64,000 nt of DNA from Lepidostoma basale (lineage: Eukaryota; Arthropoda; Insecta; Trichoptera; Lepidostomatidae): positions 124,001 to 188,000 of the forward strand of contig JAHDVF020001304.1 of NCBI GenBank assembly GCA_022606425.2, written 5' to 3'. This document shows positions 42,085 through 51,330 of the stretch, piece after piece; within the stretch, counting starts at the first letter, position 1; each line of letters begins with the position of its first letter. Below the pieces are notes generated by a model. It saw only the letters and a list, made by a program, of their open reading frames with translations. It was not told where the DNA came from and made no database searches. The position numbers were made by a program, and so were the translations under genes.

Positions 42085-44946
42085 TTAAGGGTTTGGTAGA
42101 GGTCGATACTTTTTAAGTGAAGAAATAAAGGAATTTAGATTTATTCCAAAAAAATCTAAGTCATGACAAGAATTTGCCAGTCTAGTCATTCTCGGTATAG
42201 GTGCATTATATCCATAGTTGGTTTTATGTAGATTTTCGCGGAAAAGTTTAAAATTCCTTAAATTTCGGGTTGGTATATTAAATTTTATACTGTCGAGTAG
42301 ACAGGGTGCATCAAAGTGTGAGTTTATAATTTTGAAAAAGGAGATTAAGTCATAATTACTTCTGCGATTAACTAGTGGTGAAATATTCAGTAGTCTTTCC
42401 AGGTCGGAGTAGGAATAGTCTTCTCTATCAAGTCTTAGCATTCGACCAATTTTCCTAAGAAAACGATGCTGTACGGACTCAATATTGGAGATGTGAATTT
42501 CATAGTATGGAGACCAGACTACTGATGCATATTCTAAGTGAGGACGAACTAAGGCACAATAGAGTGATTTAAGAGTGGATATGTTTTTGAAGTCGGAAGA
42601 AATTCTATTAATAAAGCCAAGAAGTTTATAGGATTTGTTGACAGCTAACTCAATATGTGCAGTGAAAGATAATTTGGAGTCTAGTGTAATTCCTAGGTCG
42701 CGTATGCAGGTTTCACTTGAGAGCTGTATATTGTCAATGCTGTAAGGGTAGTTAATTGGAACATTTTTCCGAAAAAATCTCATAATTTTACATTTGCTTG
42801 TGTTTAATTTCAGGTCATTATGTACACACCACTCATAAAATGAGATTAAGTCAGCTTGAAGAAGTAGACAATCTTCGGAAGTATTTATGACTTTAAGAAT
42901 TTTGTTGTCATCCGCAAATAACCAGAATGAGGAATTATTGATTGACTCATGTACATCATTAATAAATAGATTAAATAGTAAGGGAGCAAGGTGGGCTCCT
43001 TGAGGTACGCCAGAAGTTACAATTATAGGATTAGACAGGAAGTTGTTGATTCGTACAATTTGTTTTCTGTTGTTGAGGTAAGATTTGATAAGTGAAAGAA
43101 ATGGGTCTCTTATACCGAGCGCATGTAATTTAGAGAGAAGAATATGGTGATTGACTGTATCGAAGGCCTTGGAAAAGTCAGTGTAAATTACATCAAGTTG
43201 TTGACTTTGTTCAAGACCTTTTACGATATTATCAGTAAAAGAAAGAAGATTTGTTGTTGTCGATTTCTTGGATCTGAAGCCGTGTTGTTGATTGATAAGA
43301 ATGTGAGTGAAAAGTGGTGTTATTTTGGCCGTTACAATAGATTCAAATAATTTCGGGATATGTGACAAGATAGAAATAGGTCGATAGTTTTGGATATCCG
43401 CTTTGTTGCCAGTTTTGAATATGGGTTGAATATAAGATAGCTTCCATTTTTCGGGAAATGTTCCGCTTGTGAGAGAGTAATTGAACAAAGTACAGAGAGG
43501 TTTACATAGAGTGCTTTTACATTTTTTGAGAATTATTTCGGGAATCAAATCCGGTCCTGAGCAGGATTTACCTTTGAGTGAGTTTAATTTGATGAGAACA
43601 TCAGAGGGTTGTAACTGAAGGTGGTTTAAGTCAACTGTTTTATTATAGTTTATTACACGGTTATGGTTGTTTGTATTGATGGAATACACAGAAGAAAAAT
43701 GAGATGCAAGAAGGTTGGATATATCTTGACCATTGGATGCTTTAGTATCATTAAGAAACATATTTGAGGGTAGATTATTGTCGGTTCTTTTTTCGGCAAC
43801 ATAGTGCCAAAACTTTTTAGGATTAGAGCTTAATGTTTTTTCTGTTTCCTCTATATAGGAATTATGACATAACATGGATTCAATTTTACATTGCGATCGA
43901 AGATGAGAAAATTGTTTATAATAAGTTAAACGGCCAGTAGATTTGTACAATTTGTGGACTTTTTTTTTCTCGAATATTAATGTTTTAAGTTTTGAATTGA
44001 ACCATTTGGGAAATTTAGGTGGAGAGAAAATCCTAGTAGGAATAAATTTTTCAATAGCCTGGGTGAGGATAGAATTAAAATATAGAAGGCTTTCATTAAT
44101 ATCATCTGTTTTGAAGTGGGAATTCCAATCTACTTGTTCGAGGAACTTATTCATTTCGAAATAATTACCATCGGTATATTTTTTATAAGAAGTGTTTTTT
44201 GAGCTAAGAGATTCAATTTTAGATGATGTTCGAAATATAAAAAAAAGGGGTGGGTGATATTTATCTATTGGCACAAGTATTTCGTCAGCTTCGTGCACTT
44301 GGATTGAAGGCATGTTACTAAAGATCAAGTCAAGATATGATCGAAGAATGTTGGGAATGAAATTTAATTGGAACATGTTCATATAGGCAAAGAAATTAGA
44401 TATGAGTGTTGCTTGGGTTGATTGCTGTCCGGATATTGTGGCACCTTTGTCGTCATTTGACCAAGATGTGTTTGGGAGGTTGAAGTCCCCGCACATAACC
44501 GAGGAGTCGTGTTTGTTTTGCAGTGCTTTATCTACGACTAATGTGTATGATTGATAAATCACTAAGGAGGAAGATGGGGGTATGTACACACAACCGACGG
44601 TGATCTTTTTCGAACCGACTGTGATACTAAGTATTATAAGTTCATAATCCTCATTATGCATCTCCAGTACGAGACATGGGTATGTGTTTTTTACGCATAT
44701 CATGACACCACCTCCCCTAGAGTCGTTTGCTCTATCGCAACGGTAAATGTTATAGCCAAATAGCCCCAGCTCTGATGAGGAGAGACCGCTTTTTAGCCAA
44801 GTTTCGGTCAGGAATATTATATCATACTGAGTAATAAGTATATTTTCTTGCAAAGTACTGATTTTCGTATTAAGTCCTCTGACATTTTGATAGTAGGCGT
44901 TAAAGCAGATCTCCTCCTCAAGACCGGTAGGATTTAGCAAAAAAAA
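42085..44946 (-). CDS. LINE ORF2: endonuclease plus reverse transcriptase
   Basis: This protein nicks target DNA and reverse-transcribes the element RNA at the nick. The frame is open from 44946 (953 codons) but begins with no ATG: it starts ...LLNPTGLEEE, and the endonuclease domain opens almost at once (YYQNVRGLNTK). Endonuclease motifs in order: QNVRG, TETWL, RGGGVMI, CGDFNLP, SYLDLIFS, DKYHPP. After a linker the RT domain has KSCSGPDLIPE, NYRPISIL, QHGFRSKKST, DFSKAFDTVNH, VTSGVPQGAHLAPLLF, the catalytic FADDNK, and RDLGITLD. The thumb has LEYASVVWSP and ESVQHRFLRK. It ends PLPNP. All key aspartates are present. The order and motifs match Jockey-clade elements. How ORF2 is started is unclear: ORF1 overlaps it by about 22 bases in another frame. 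Confidence 0.95.
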   Translation of the reverse strand, partial: FFLLNPTGLEEEICFNAYYQNVRGLNTKISTLQENILITQYDIIFLTETWLKSGLSSSELGLFGYNIYRCDRANDSRGGGVMICVKNTYPCLVLEMHNEDYELIILSITVGSKKITVGCVYIPPSSSLVIYQSYTLVVDKALQNKHDSSVMCGDFNLPNTSWSNDDKGATISGQQSTQATLISNFFAYMNMFQLNFIPNILRSYLDLIFSNMPSIQVHEADEILVPIDKYHPPLFFIFRTSSKIESLSSKNTSYKKYTDGNYFEMNKFLEQVDWNSHFKTDDINESLLYFNSILTQAIEKFIPTRIFSPPKFPKWFNSKLKTLIFEKKKVHKLYKSTGRLTYYKQFSHLRSQCKIESMLCHNSYIEETEKTLSSNPKKFWHYVAEKRTDNNLPSNMFLNDTKASNGQDISNLLASHFSSVYSINTNNHNRVINYNKTVDLNHLQLQPSDVLIKLNSLKGKSCSGPDLIPEIILKKCKSTLCKPLCTLFNYSLTSGTFPEKWKLSYIQPIFKTGNKADIQNYRPISILSHIPKLFESIVTAKITPLFTHILINQQHGFRSKKSTTTNLLSFTDNIVKGLEQSQQLDVIYTDFSKAFDTVNHHILLSKLHALGIRDPFLSLIKSYLNNRKQIVRINNFLSNPIIVTSGVPQGAHLAPLLFNLFINDVHESINNSSFWLFADDNKILKVINTSEDCLLLQADLISFYEWCVHNDLKLNTSKCKIMRFFRKNVPINYPYSIDNIQLSSETCIRDLGITLDSKLSFTAHIELAVNKSYKLLGFINRISSDFKNISTLKSLYCALVRPHLEYASVVWSPYYEIHISNIESVQHRFLRKIGRMLRLDREDYSYSDLERLLNISPLVNRRSNYDLISFFKIINSHFDAPCLLDSIKFNIPTRNLRNFKLFRENLHKTNYGYNAPIPRMTRLANSCHDLDFFGINLNSFISSLKKYRPLPNP

Positions 44947-46051
44947 TTAATTTTTGATAGCTCTCGTTTGTCTGCAGCTTGACGCGCAGGACATTCGGGG
45001 GAGCCAGTGACATGACAAGCTGTTTTACGGAAAAAAGAGCATGTAGCACATTGAGGATTTCTGTCTTTTTTGTACATGTGTCGCGGTTGTGACCAAGTTG
45101 GGCGCAGTGATGGCAAGTAGGTTGGTCAGCTGTGCAATTCTTCATGTGATGACCATACAGGTGGCACTTATTGCACTTCACGTTGTCGATCCAATCACGA
45201 ATTCCGTGGAGTTGCCAATCTATGGCTAGGTTTTTCTTGGCAACAAGCGCATGACGTACCTTAGGTGGCACACTGTATATGTGCGTGCAGTTGCCCGTAC
45301 GAGGACCAGACTTGTGGGAGAATTTTATTTTATTTTTAAGGTCACTTATGGTTAGGCCGGTTTCGGACGATGATTGGTGATGGATAGCATCGATGATGGT
45401 GTTCGAGTCCATGTCCTGCGACAGACCTCTAATGGCGATCCTGGGCTGGCGATGTTGCGGCACAGTAGCTTTGAGTCCAGCGTTTGCCAGGGCGGTGGAG
45501 TTGGCAAGCAGGGATGCTTCGGCTTCAGTGTGGGGGTGCACTACTATACCTCCATTTTTCATTTCTCGCACTCCCGTCACCCGAACTCCAATAGAAGCAG
45601 GATTTATTGCCCTTTTCAGGGTCTCCAGTGTGATTGCAGTTTTTGGTTCATTGGAGAATACCATTACAGCGGGTCTTGGAGGGATGGCCGGAGATTTATT
45701 GGTGGTGATGAGTGGAGGAAAGGTCGAATTATCGGGATCAGTCAGTGCATGCCGCTGTTTGGTCTCTTGATGAGAGGGCTTGCCAGCCGTCTCTGCATAA
45801 GTGTTTCTGTTGATAAGCATTTTTTTTATATTTTCTATGTCATTGGCAATTGAGTTGAGAGATGATTTTACATCCAGCGATTCATCCTTTTCACTAGATG
45901 TAGACGATTTTTCGCACACACTTGTTATGTGCATCACCATCTTTTGTACGGCATCGATGATGGAAGATTTTTGGTCTTTACTAAGAATGTTTGTGAGGGA
46001 TAGTGTATTGTTAATAAATGTTTGAAGATCTAACACATCCTTCACCATCAA
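44918..46051 (-). CDS. LINE ORF1: nucleic-acid-binding protein with CCHC knuckles
   Basis: 377 codons from ATG 46051. In LINEs of this type ORF1 product coats element RNA. N-terminal third is polar; the middle (about residues 140-230) has the ALETLKRAINPASIGVRVTG-like RNA-binding segment found in Jockey ORF1. Two zinc knuckles follow: CNKCHLYGHHMKNC and CHHCAQLGHNRDTC. A third knuckle, typical for Jockey ORF1, appears only in the -1 frame after codon 329 (PQCATCSFFRKTACH, SPECPARQAADKREL, to a stop at 44936-44934). The zero frame after that point (TEILNVLHALFSV...) looks meaningless. The switch lies exactly at AAAAAAG (45071-45065), so either one A was lost from a run of seven or the element uses -1 frameshifting. 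Confidence 0.9.
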   Translation of the reverse strand: MMVKDVLDLQTFINNTLSLTNILSKDQKSSIIDAVQKMVMHITSVCEKSSTSSEKDESLDVKSSLNSIANDIENIKKMLINRNTYAETAGKPSHQETKQRHALTDPDNSTFPPLITTNKSPAIPPRPAVMVFSNEPKTAITLETLKRAINPASIGVRVTGVREMKNGGIVVHPHTEAEASLLANSTALANAGLKATVPQHRQPRIAIRGLSQDMDSNTIIDAIHHQSSSETGLTISDLKNKIKFSHKSGPRTGNCTHIYSVPPKVRHALVAKKNLAIDWQLHGIRDWIDNVKCNKCHLYGHHMKNCTADQPTCHHCAQLGHNRDTCTKKTEILNVLHALFSVKQLVMSLAPPNVLRVKLQTNESYQKLIFFAKSYRS

Positions 46052-46305
46052 TAATATTATGTTTTTCCTTTTACTCGTCTCAATGCTTTATACCCCGCAC
46101 TTGTAGGTGGGTGGGTACTTGTGAGTCTTCGTAATTTGAATTATCCGATTCCAAAGGGGATTCGTGAATTTGTGCCGCTGATAAAAATAATGGAAATGTC
46201 ATATTTTTCAATATTACAAAGAAATGTGTCCAGAGGCATATTTGTGTATAAAAGTGAGGGGGTTCTTCTGTAGGGAACGCCTGTATTATTCTAGACATTT
46301 ATATG
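46052..46305 (-). other. LINE 5' leader with 72-codon ORF
   Basis: A short frame (46298-46080) reads MSRIIQAFPTEEPPHFYTQI... and QIHESPLESDNSNYEDSQV, ending 28 bases before ORF1. The acidic/Ser-rich second half could be a former ORF1 N-terminus put out of frame, or only leader sequence. Confidence 0.45.
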
Positions 46306-46364
46306 TATTATTTAATTGAGGATTTTAAATTCATATTTATACTGTATAAAATTATATATGACAA

Positions 46365-46910
46365 CAACAACAACAACAAACCATCACGCCGTTTCCCCGC
46401 AGGGGTAGGCAGAGAGAATGGACCGCCACACTACTCTATCCTGATATCTCTCTAGCTTCATCCACATTCATATAACGAGTCATACACGCACGTCGATTTT
46501 TCCGGCTTCTGACATGACCAACCTTTAATATTTGATTAATTTGGTCATGCCATGTTTTCCTTGGTCTACCTCGACTCCTTACTCCATTTACATCGTTAAC
46601 GTATACTTTTTTTTAACAATTCATTCTTCACCCATGCGCTCCATATGTCCGAACCAACGCAGCGATCATTTCATAATTTTGTTCATAATACCTTCTTTCG
46701 CTGTACATTCTTTCCTAATATCAGCATTTGAGATTCTGTCGTACATCGTTCTACCACACATACGTCTTAGGGACCTCATCTCTACCGCATTTATTCTGCT
46801 CTCCTCTTTCTTCTGCCAGTTCCATGCTTCGCTTCCATACATAAGGTTTGGGACCAGACCTCCATTGTGAATTTTTTTCCATTGGGTCATTTTCGCCATC
46901 ATATTCAAAT
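46365..46910 (-). mobile_element. LINE-B 3' fragment with (GTT)n tail
   Basis: Minus strand reads GGLVPNLMYGSEAWNWQKKE, ESRINAVEMRSLRRMCGRTM, YDRISNADIRKECTAKEGIM, NKIMK (46914-46666), then RGRPRKTWHDQIN, CMTRCMNV..., WRSILSAYPCGETA and a tail of six GTT (plus-strand ACAACAACA at 46362-46378). Longest LINE-B copy here. Confidence 0.92.
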
Positions 46911-46919
46911 ACAATATAT

Positions 46920-47120
46920 TAATTATAATATATTGTATTTGAATAAATAGAAAAACACTTTATATTTTCACAACACTTAATTTTTTATTATTTGCAGACA
47001 TGTTTCGGTCCTTCTTCGATGCATAATATTAAAATAAAGAGTAGAGTAAACACAGTGTTTTTCTTTTTATTCAAATTTGAATCCGTAACACAAAATGAAG
47101 GCGAAAATAGAAGAAATTAT
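46920..47120. repeat. RZ3 repeat, degenerate
   Basis: Opens with TATTAATTATAATATATTG palindrome. Minus strand near 47025-46990 reads CGAAGA, A, GGACC, GAAAC, AU, GUC, UGCA; stem II has collapsed to GGACC. Ends ATGAAGGCGAAAATAGAAGA, the RZ3 terminus. Confidence 0.6.
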
Positions 47121-47179
47121 ATATTGAATTTTAGTAAACGTCTGGAGTTATTCTGTTTTTTTTTTCCTTTCAATATTAC

Positions 47180-47690
47180 TGGCAATGTTTCTTGAACAAT
47201 GATCTTAATCTCCACATTAAATAATTAATACGAAGGAAAACGTATGCTTTGTAGAAGTTTTATTATATTGTATGGGAATGACATGTTTCGCCTAATGTCA
47301 TTCTTATATACTCGTAATTTAATTAACCGCCCTACCTTCAGGCAATTTTCTGAGACGCGTGCAAAAAAAGCAGATTTTTTTATTAATGAAATTTAATTAT
47401 ATATTAATTTTATTTTTTTAAATTACGAAACGTCAAATACTCGGCCGCACACTTCGCCTGCCCCTTGTAAAACTATCACATTTATGAAGACTTGTACTCA
47501 AGTGTTGTTGGCACACGCGCGTATCCCTAACAGTTTGTACATTTTAGGTACATTACTTTTTATTTTTACTCAAGCGCGTACGTGATACGGGATAGCGCTG
47601 AATGGTAGTCGAAGTGAACGTATCACGTACGTTCAAATAGGTAGGGTGGTTAAACTTCTAGAAAATAGACACTTTCATTCGTATTAATTG
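47180..47690. repeat. RZ2 palindrome split by about 340 bp
   Basis: Left arm 47180-47305 (ACATTAAATAATTAATACG, TAGAAGTTTTATTATATTG, GGGAATGACATGTTTCGCC), then unrelated GC-richer DNA with GTACGTGATACG and TATCACGTACGTTC, then right arm 47650-47690 (AACTTCTAGAAAATAGACAC). The intervening DNA replaced the ribozyme centre of the right arm. Confidence 0.6.
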
Positions 47691-48355
47691 TGGCAATGTT
47701 TCTCCTAATTTTAGGAGGGGCAATACCAGCAAGGATATGAATCTTTTCCATGGGTGTTGGCTTTAAGCAACCCGCGATGAGGCGGCATGTTGTGTTGAGT
47801 TCAACATTCACCTGCTCAACGTTTCTACATTTACTCCTCTCGAGTCATACATAATCCAACTATTATTAGTAGAACAGAGGAGTATACTGATTTCAATAAA
47901 TCGATAAATGTCACCTTGACTTCATCATTATTGCATTAGACCGCCTTCACAGAACCGTATAGCAGCAATGACAGTACATGAACATGTTCTAGTCCGCAAG
48001 TATGTATATGTTTGGAATGTGCTGGCTTGCATTTCTATCTTGAATAAATCGATTTAACGTGATTGAATTTTTTTAAATATAATTGAATTGAATAATAATT
48101 TCATGCAAACGATTGCCTATAACTAATAATCTGACATGCACGTTTTTATTTATGTTATGTATGTACTATGTGTTTTTTCATGACATAACATTTTACTTTT
48201 CAAACTGTCAATTAAGTGAAAACAATTATGGTGTTAACTGAAATAAATCGTGACGGTAAAGAGAATTCCGTCACTTGAGTTTGAAATAATTGACAATACT
48301 GACAGAACACAACAATTCCTAAATCAAATCCATCTGAGGTGAATGATAATAGCGT
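47691..48355. other. No gene seen
   Basis: Nothing recognised. Confidence 0.4.
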
Positions 48356-48531
48356 AGGTTCAAAGGTAAAACTCATTAAATGACTTTTTTTTTTGCAATT
48401 TCTGTATCAGACAGAAAACTGTTATTCTCTAATAAATACATTATTTTCTGACGTAGAATTCACAAGCCTGATACAGAAATTGCAAAAAATAAATTTTAAA
48501 TGTCACTTAATGAGTTTTACCTTTGAACCGA
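48356..48531. mobile_element. Foldback/MITE with about 57-bp inverted ends
   Basis: Outer arms GGTTCAAAGGTAAAACTCAT / ATGAGTTTTACCTTTGAACC and inner arms GCAATTTCTGTATCAG / CTGATACAGAAATTGC match almost base for base; the right arm has about 10 extra A/T bases between them. Spacer of about 60 bp. No ORF. Target duplication not clear. Confidence 0.8.
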
Positions 48532-48566
48532 CGATATATAAAAAAAAAAAAATCGTAATTTTTTTG

Positions 48567-48844
48567 TTTATGTTGTATTTTTATATTTAAAAAATATTTA
48601 GTTCGTGTATTTAGCTAGTATGTTTACAAGAGATGGGCGAGTGGAGAGGGATATTGAAAGAAGGGTTGGGGCAGGCAACCAAGTGAATGGTGCACTTAAA
48701 GTTGTCATCGCAAACAAAAACCTATCCAAAAACTCTAGAATGGCAGTGCATAATGGTGTTCTTCTACCGACCCTTATGTATGGAAGCGAAGCATGGAAAT
48801 GGATGAAGAACTTTATGTTGTATTTTTATATTTAAAAAATATTT
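48567..48844 (+). mobile_element. LINE-B internal fragment between exact 33-bp direct repeats
   Basis: Direct repeats 48567-48599 and 48812-48844 are identical over 33 bp (start TTTATGTTGTATTTTTATAT). Between them, plus strand encodes YLASMFTRDGRVERDIERRV, GAGNQVNGALKVVIANKNLS, LLPTLMYGSEAWKWM, a LINE-B segment upstream of the usual tail. It is truncated at both ends and lacks a 3' tail. Confidence 0.85.
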
Positions 48845-48954
48845 CAAGTAAAACTTGATATGCATCAAATAGTAATGAATAATCTATTAAGATTTTATTG
48901 GTCAGTATCGAGTTATCAAGTTTGTGATCACGTATCACAAACTCAGGTCAAGGG

Positions 48955-49226
48955 CAGGGATGGCGAACCTTTTTCGCAAGTGGGTCAAATTTCTTAAAAA
49001 AAAAAAGAAGAAGTCGGCTAGGGGTGGGAAAAATGAATTATCTCAGGAGACGTTGGCAACCTTTTTTTTTAGCTCCTTCGTGAAAATCGGTCGTCGTCGT
49101 ATAAGTCATCGCTCACTCGCTCACCGCTAGTTCCCACACGAGGCGAGACTTATCCAAGATGGCGTCATTTCTAAAAGTTCAAGCGGGTCAGATAATTTCT
49201 CCCTCGTCCCTCTTTCGCCATCCCTG
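48955..49226. mobile_element. hAT-type MITE-1
   Basis: Ends CAGGGATGGCGAA / TTCGCCATCCCTG and 8-bp flanks GTCAAGGG and GTATAGGG (6 of 8 match). CAGGG-type ends and 8-bp duplication fit hAT. No coding capacity. Internal TCAGGAGACGTTGGCAACC and GAAAATCGGTCGTCGTCG resemble MITE-2 at 60213-60673. Confidence 0.75.
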
Positions 49227-49375
49227 GTATAGGGGATAAAACGCTTGGCTCCTGATCTAAGGGACTTGGGTTCAAGCTTGGACACACGACCTGATTCCTT
49301 CTTCATAATAACGAGTTATTTTCTGCTCATATTGAAGATTGTAAAATAAATTCTAATACAATTGATTTAAATCCT
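49227..49375 (+). mobile_element. SINE-2 copy 1, head interrupted by MITE-1
   Basis: GGGGATAAAACGCTTGGCTCC, B box region GGGTTCAAGCTTGG, TTCCTTCTTCATAATAA, TTTTCTGCTCATATTG, TTGTAAAATAAATTC. Matches the minus strand of 58645-58790. The A box lies where MITE-1 is inserted. Confidence 0.75.
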
Positions 49376-49860
49376 TGGTATCTTTAAAAAAACTAAGGGT
49401 GAAGTTCACCCAAAATAACTTTTTATTTAAATCTAATTGTTTCGTTCATTTATTATAAAAAAATCATATACAATACATAGTATATATTACGAAGCAATGA
49501 CTGCCTTGACTATCGTATTGTGAAAGAAAATCGATTAAAATTGGCGATTTCAGATTTTTTTTACAAAAAGATTTAAAAAAATTGACATTATTTTTTACTT
49601 TTTGTCTATCCATAATTAAAAGTATTGTTATTACTCCAACTGACGGAAAAGGTCATTACCAAAATCCGGTTGTGATTAATTCACAAACACTTTCAAACTT
49701 TGTAAAATAACATTATTTATCTGACTTAATATTACTAATTAATCAAATTAATTTAGAAGAGCTATCGGGTTCTAAAGTGAAATCATCTAATTCCGAGTTT
49801 TAATTCTATTAAATGTCAAAACTTGCTTATAAAGGTAAAATCTGGAGAAGAATAAAGATC
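49376..49860. other. AT-rich, no gene seen
   Basis: Nothing recognised. Confidence 0.4.
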
Positions 49861-49864
49861 TAAC

Positions 49865-50475
49865 TAACTAATTATCCACCTGTAAATGGCTCCCCGAAGG
49901 GGTAGGCAGAAACAATAGACTGCCACAGTTTTCTTTTCTGACATACTCCCCTCGATTACTCAACATTCATACATCGTGTCATGGTCGCACGTTGATTTTT
50001 CCGGCTCCTGGCGTAATATTTAATATTTGATTGATTTGATCGTGCCACGTTTTTTCGTTCTTCCTTTATTTCTAGTTAATTTCTCGCCCTCTTTCTAGTC
50101 CTTGATTTCTCCGACTCCTCGCGTGATATTTCATATTTGATTGATTTGATCGTGCAACGTTTTTTTCGTTCTTCCTCTATTTCTAGTTAATTTCTCATCC
50201 ACTTTCTAGTCTTCGATTTCCCGACTCCTCGAGTGATATTTAATATTTGATTGATTTGATAGTGCCACGTTTTTTTCGTTCTTATTTCTAGTTCCATTTA
50301 CATCGTTAAAATATACTTTTTTTTATAATTTTTAATCATTAATTCTTTTCATGTGTCCAAACCATCTGAAAAATCCTTTCATTATTTTGTTCATAATACT
50401 TTCATTCGCACCGCATTCACTTCGTTTATTTTTATTCGACACTCTATCATACGCGGATTTTCCACACAAGAAGAA
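49865..50475 (-). mobile_element. LINE-B 3' fragment with internal triplication
   Basis: Antisense LINE-B with a GTTA tail at 49865. The segment from TCCGACTCCTCGCGTGATAT through GATTGATTTGATCGTGCCAC to TTTCTAGTTAATTTCTC, about 110 bp, occurs three times in tandem (about 49995-50300). Continues to TGTGTCCAAACCATC and CGCACCGCATTCACTTC. Confidence 0.85.
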
Positions 50476-50849
50476 TAAAGATCTATTCTTCAGTTTCAGG
50501 TGTCCCAAAAAACAGCCATTTCACGAGAGTGGACGTCACGAGAAGTGATCGCTATGATACTCCGTGATGTAGATACGGCCAGTGGTTCTTAATTTATAAC
50601 GCCAGTACAATAATAGTGTGATATCGGGTCGCCGAGTGGATGGTGATGCCAGAAGCGGACAGAAATAACCCCCGACGAAAAATGTCACGAGGAATGATGA
50701 TTATGAAATCGTTGCTTCATCCTTCCACGAATTTGGCGGCAGTTAGGGACACTCTGCGCTATTTGACGTGTTTACCGATTCGCACTTATTCATAGTGTTT
50801 CCTATTTAGTTTACATATTCACAATCATTTTGTTGTGTAATAATAAATC
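50476..50849. other. GC-richer single-copy stretch
   Basis: No ORF or repeat recognised (50560-50780). Confidence 0.35.
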
Positions 50850-50910
50850 TTAACATCATTACGGCGCGAGGTAAATCGATACTAAAGGAAATAAGCATAC
50901 CATTATGTAA
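50850..50910 (-). repeat. SINE-1 3'-end fragment
   Basis: ATTACGGCGCGAGGTAAATC and GATACTAAAGG match the antisense of the SINE-1 3' end (TTACAGCGTGAGTCAAATCG, ATGTAAAGGG at 11593-11621). Confidence 0.6.
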
Positions 50911-50934
50911 ATGCAAATAATGATATTTCCTTAA

Positions 50935-51135
50935 TTGTTTCTCATCTCATTATAAAGTTTTTTTATTGTTTCTTGAAAAATGATGTAAAACTCCATATTA
51001 AATTATGTATTCGAATGAAAACGTCAGTTTTCTAGAAATTTTATTATATTTTATGGAAAAGACATGGTTCGCCCTTCTAATGCATTATCAAATGACATTT
51101 GATAATGTCTTAACAGGGCGAAACATTAATCATTA
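50935..51135. repeat. RZ2 palindrome, copy 5
   Basis: TTTTCTAGAAATTTTATTAT, GACATGGTTCGCCCTTC, CATTATCAAATGACATTTGA, TAATGTCTTAACAGGGCGAA. Inner arms are almost perfect around ACATTT. Outer right arm lost. Confidence 0.7.
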
Positions 51136-51174
51136 TAAGTTTTCCTAAATAAGCTTATCAATTTCGTTAATTTA

Positions 51175-51330
51175 TTAATTAAAACACCTTCGAGTTTTTT
51201 TTTCGCGGTATGCTTCGAAGGTTTTACACCGTCATCAACGGTAGAACGATATTTGTATCGTTCTCCACATGATTCAGGTGTAAAACCTTCGAAGAGTATA
51301 TTTAAAAACGTGGAAGAAACGGATTATTAA
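51175..51330. repeat. RZ4 palindrome
   Basis: Minus and plus copies of GTGTAAAACCTTCGAAG flank a GAACGATATTTGTATCGTTC centre. GAAACAUGUC is replaced by GAAGCAUACC (minus) and GAAGAGUAUA (plus), so both ribozyme cores are dead while the arms remain. Confidence 0.65.

Larger units (their letters stand above)
41668..46305 (-). mobile_element. Jockey-like non-LTR retrotransposon, nearly complete
   Basis: About 4.6 kb on the minus strand: 5' leader (46305-46052), ORF1 with zinc knuckles, ORF2 with endonuclease and reverse transcriptase, about 400 bases of 3' UTR, and an A-rich tail AATAAATAAAATAAAATAAA (ending near 41668). Both ORFs are essentially open, so this is a recent insertion. Target-site duplications could not be identified with confidence. 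Confidence 0.9.

Noticed and set aside
41651..44639. Exact 17-mer GATACTAAGTATTATAA at 41651 and 44623
   Set aside because: One copy is inside ORF2 coding sequence and the other beyond the LINE tail; an AT-rich 17-mer can recur by chance in 64 kb, and it does not behave as a target duplication.
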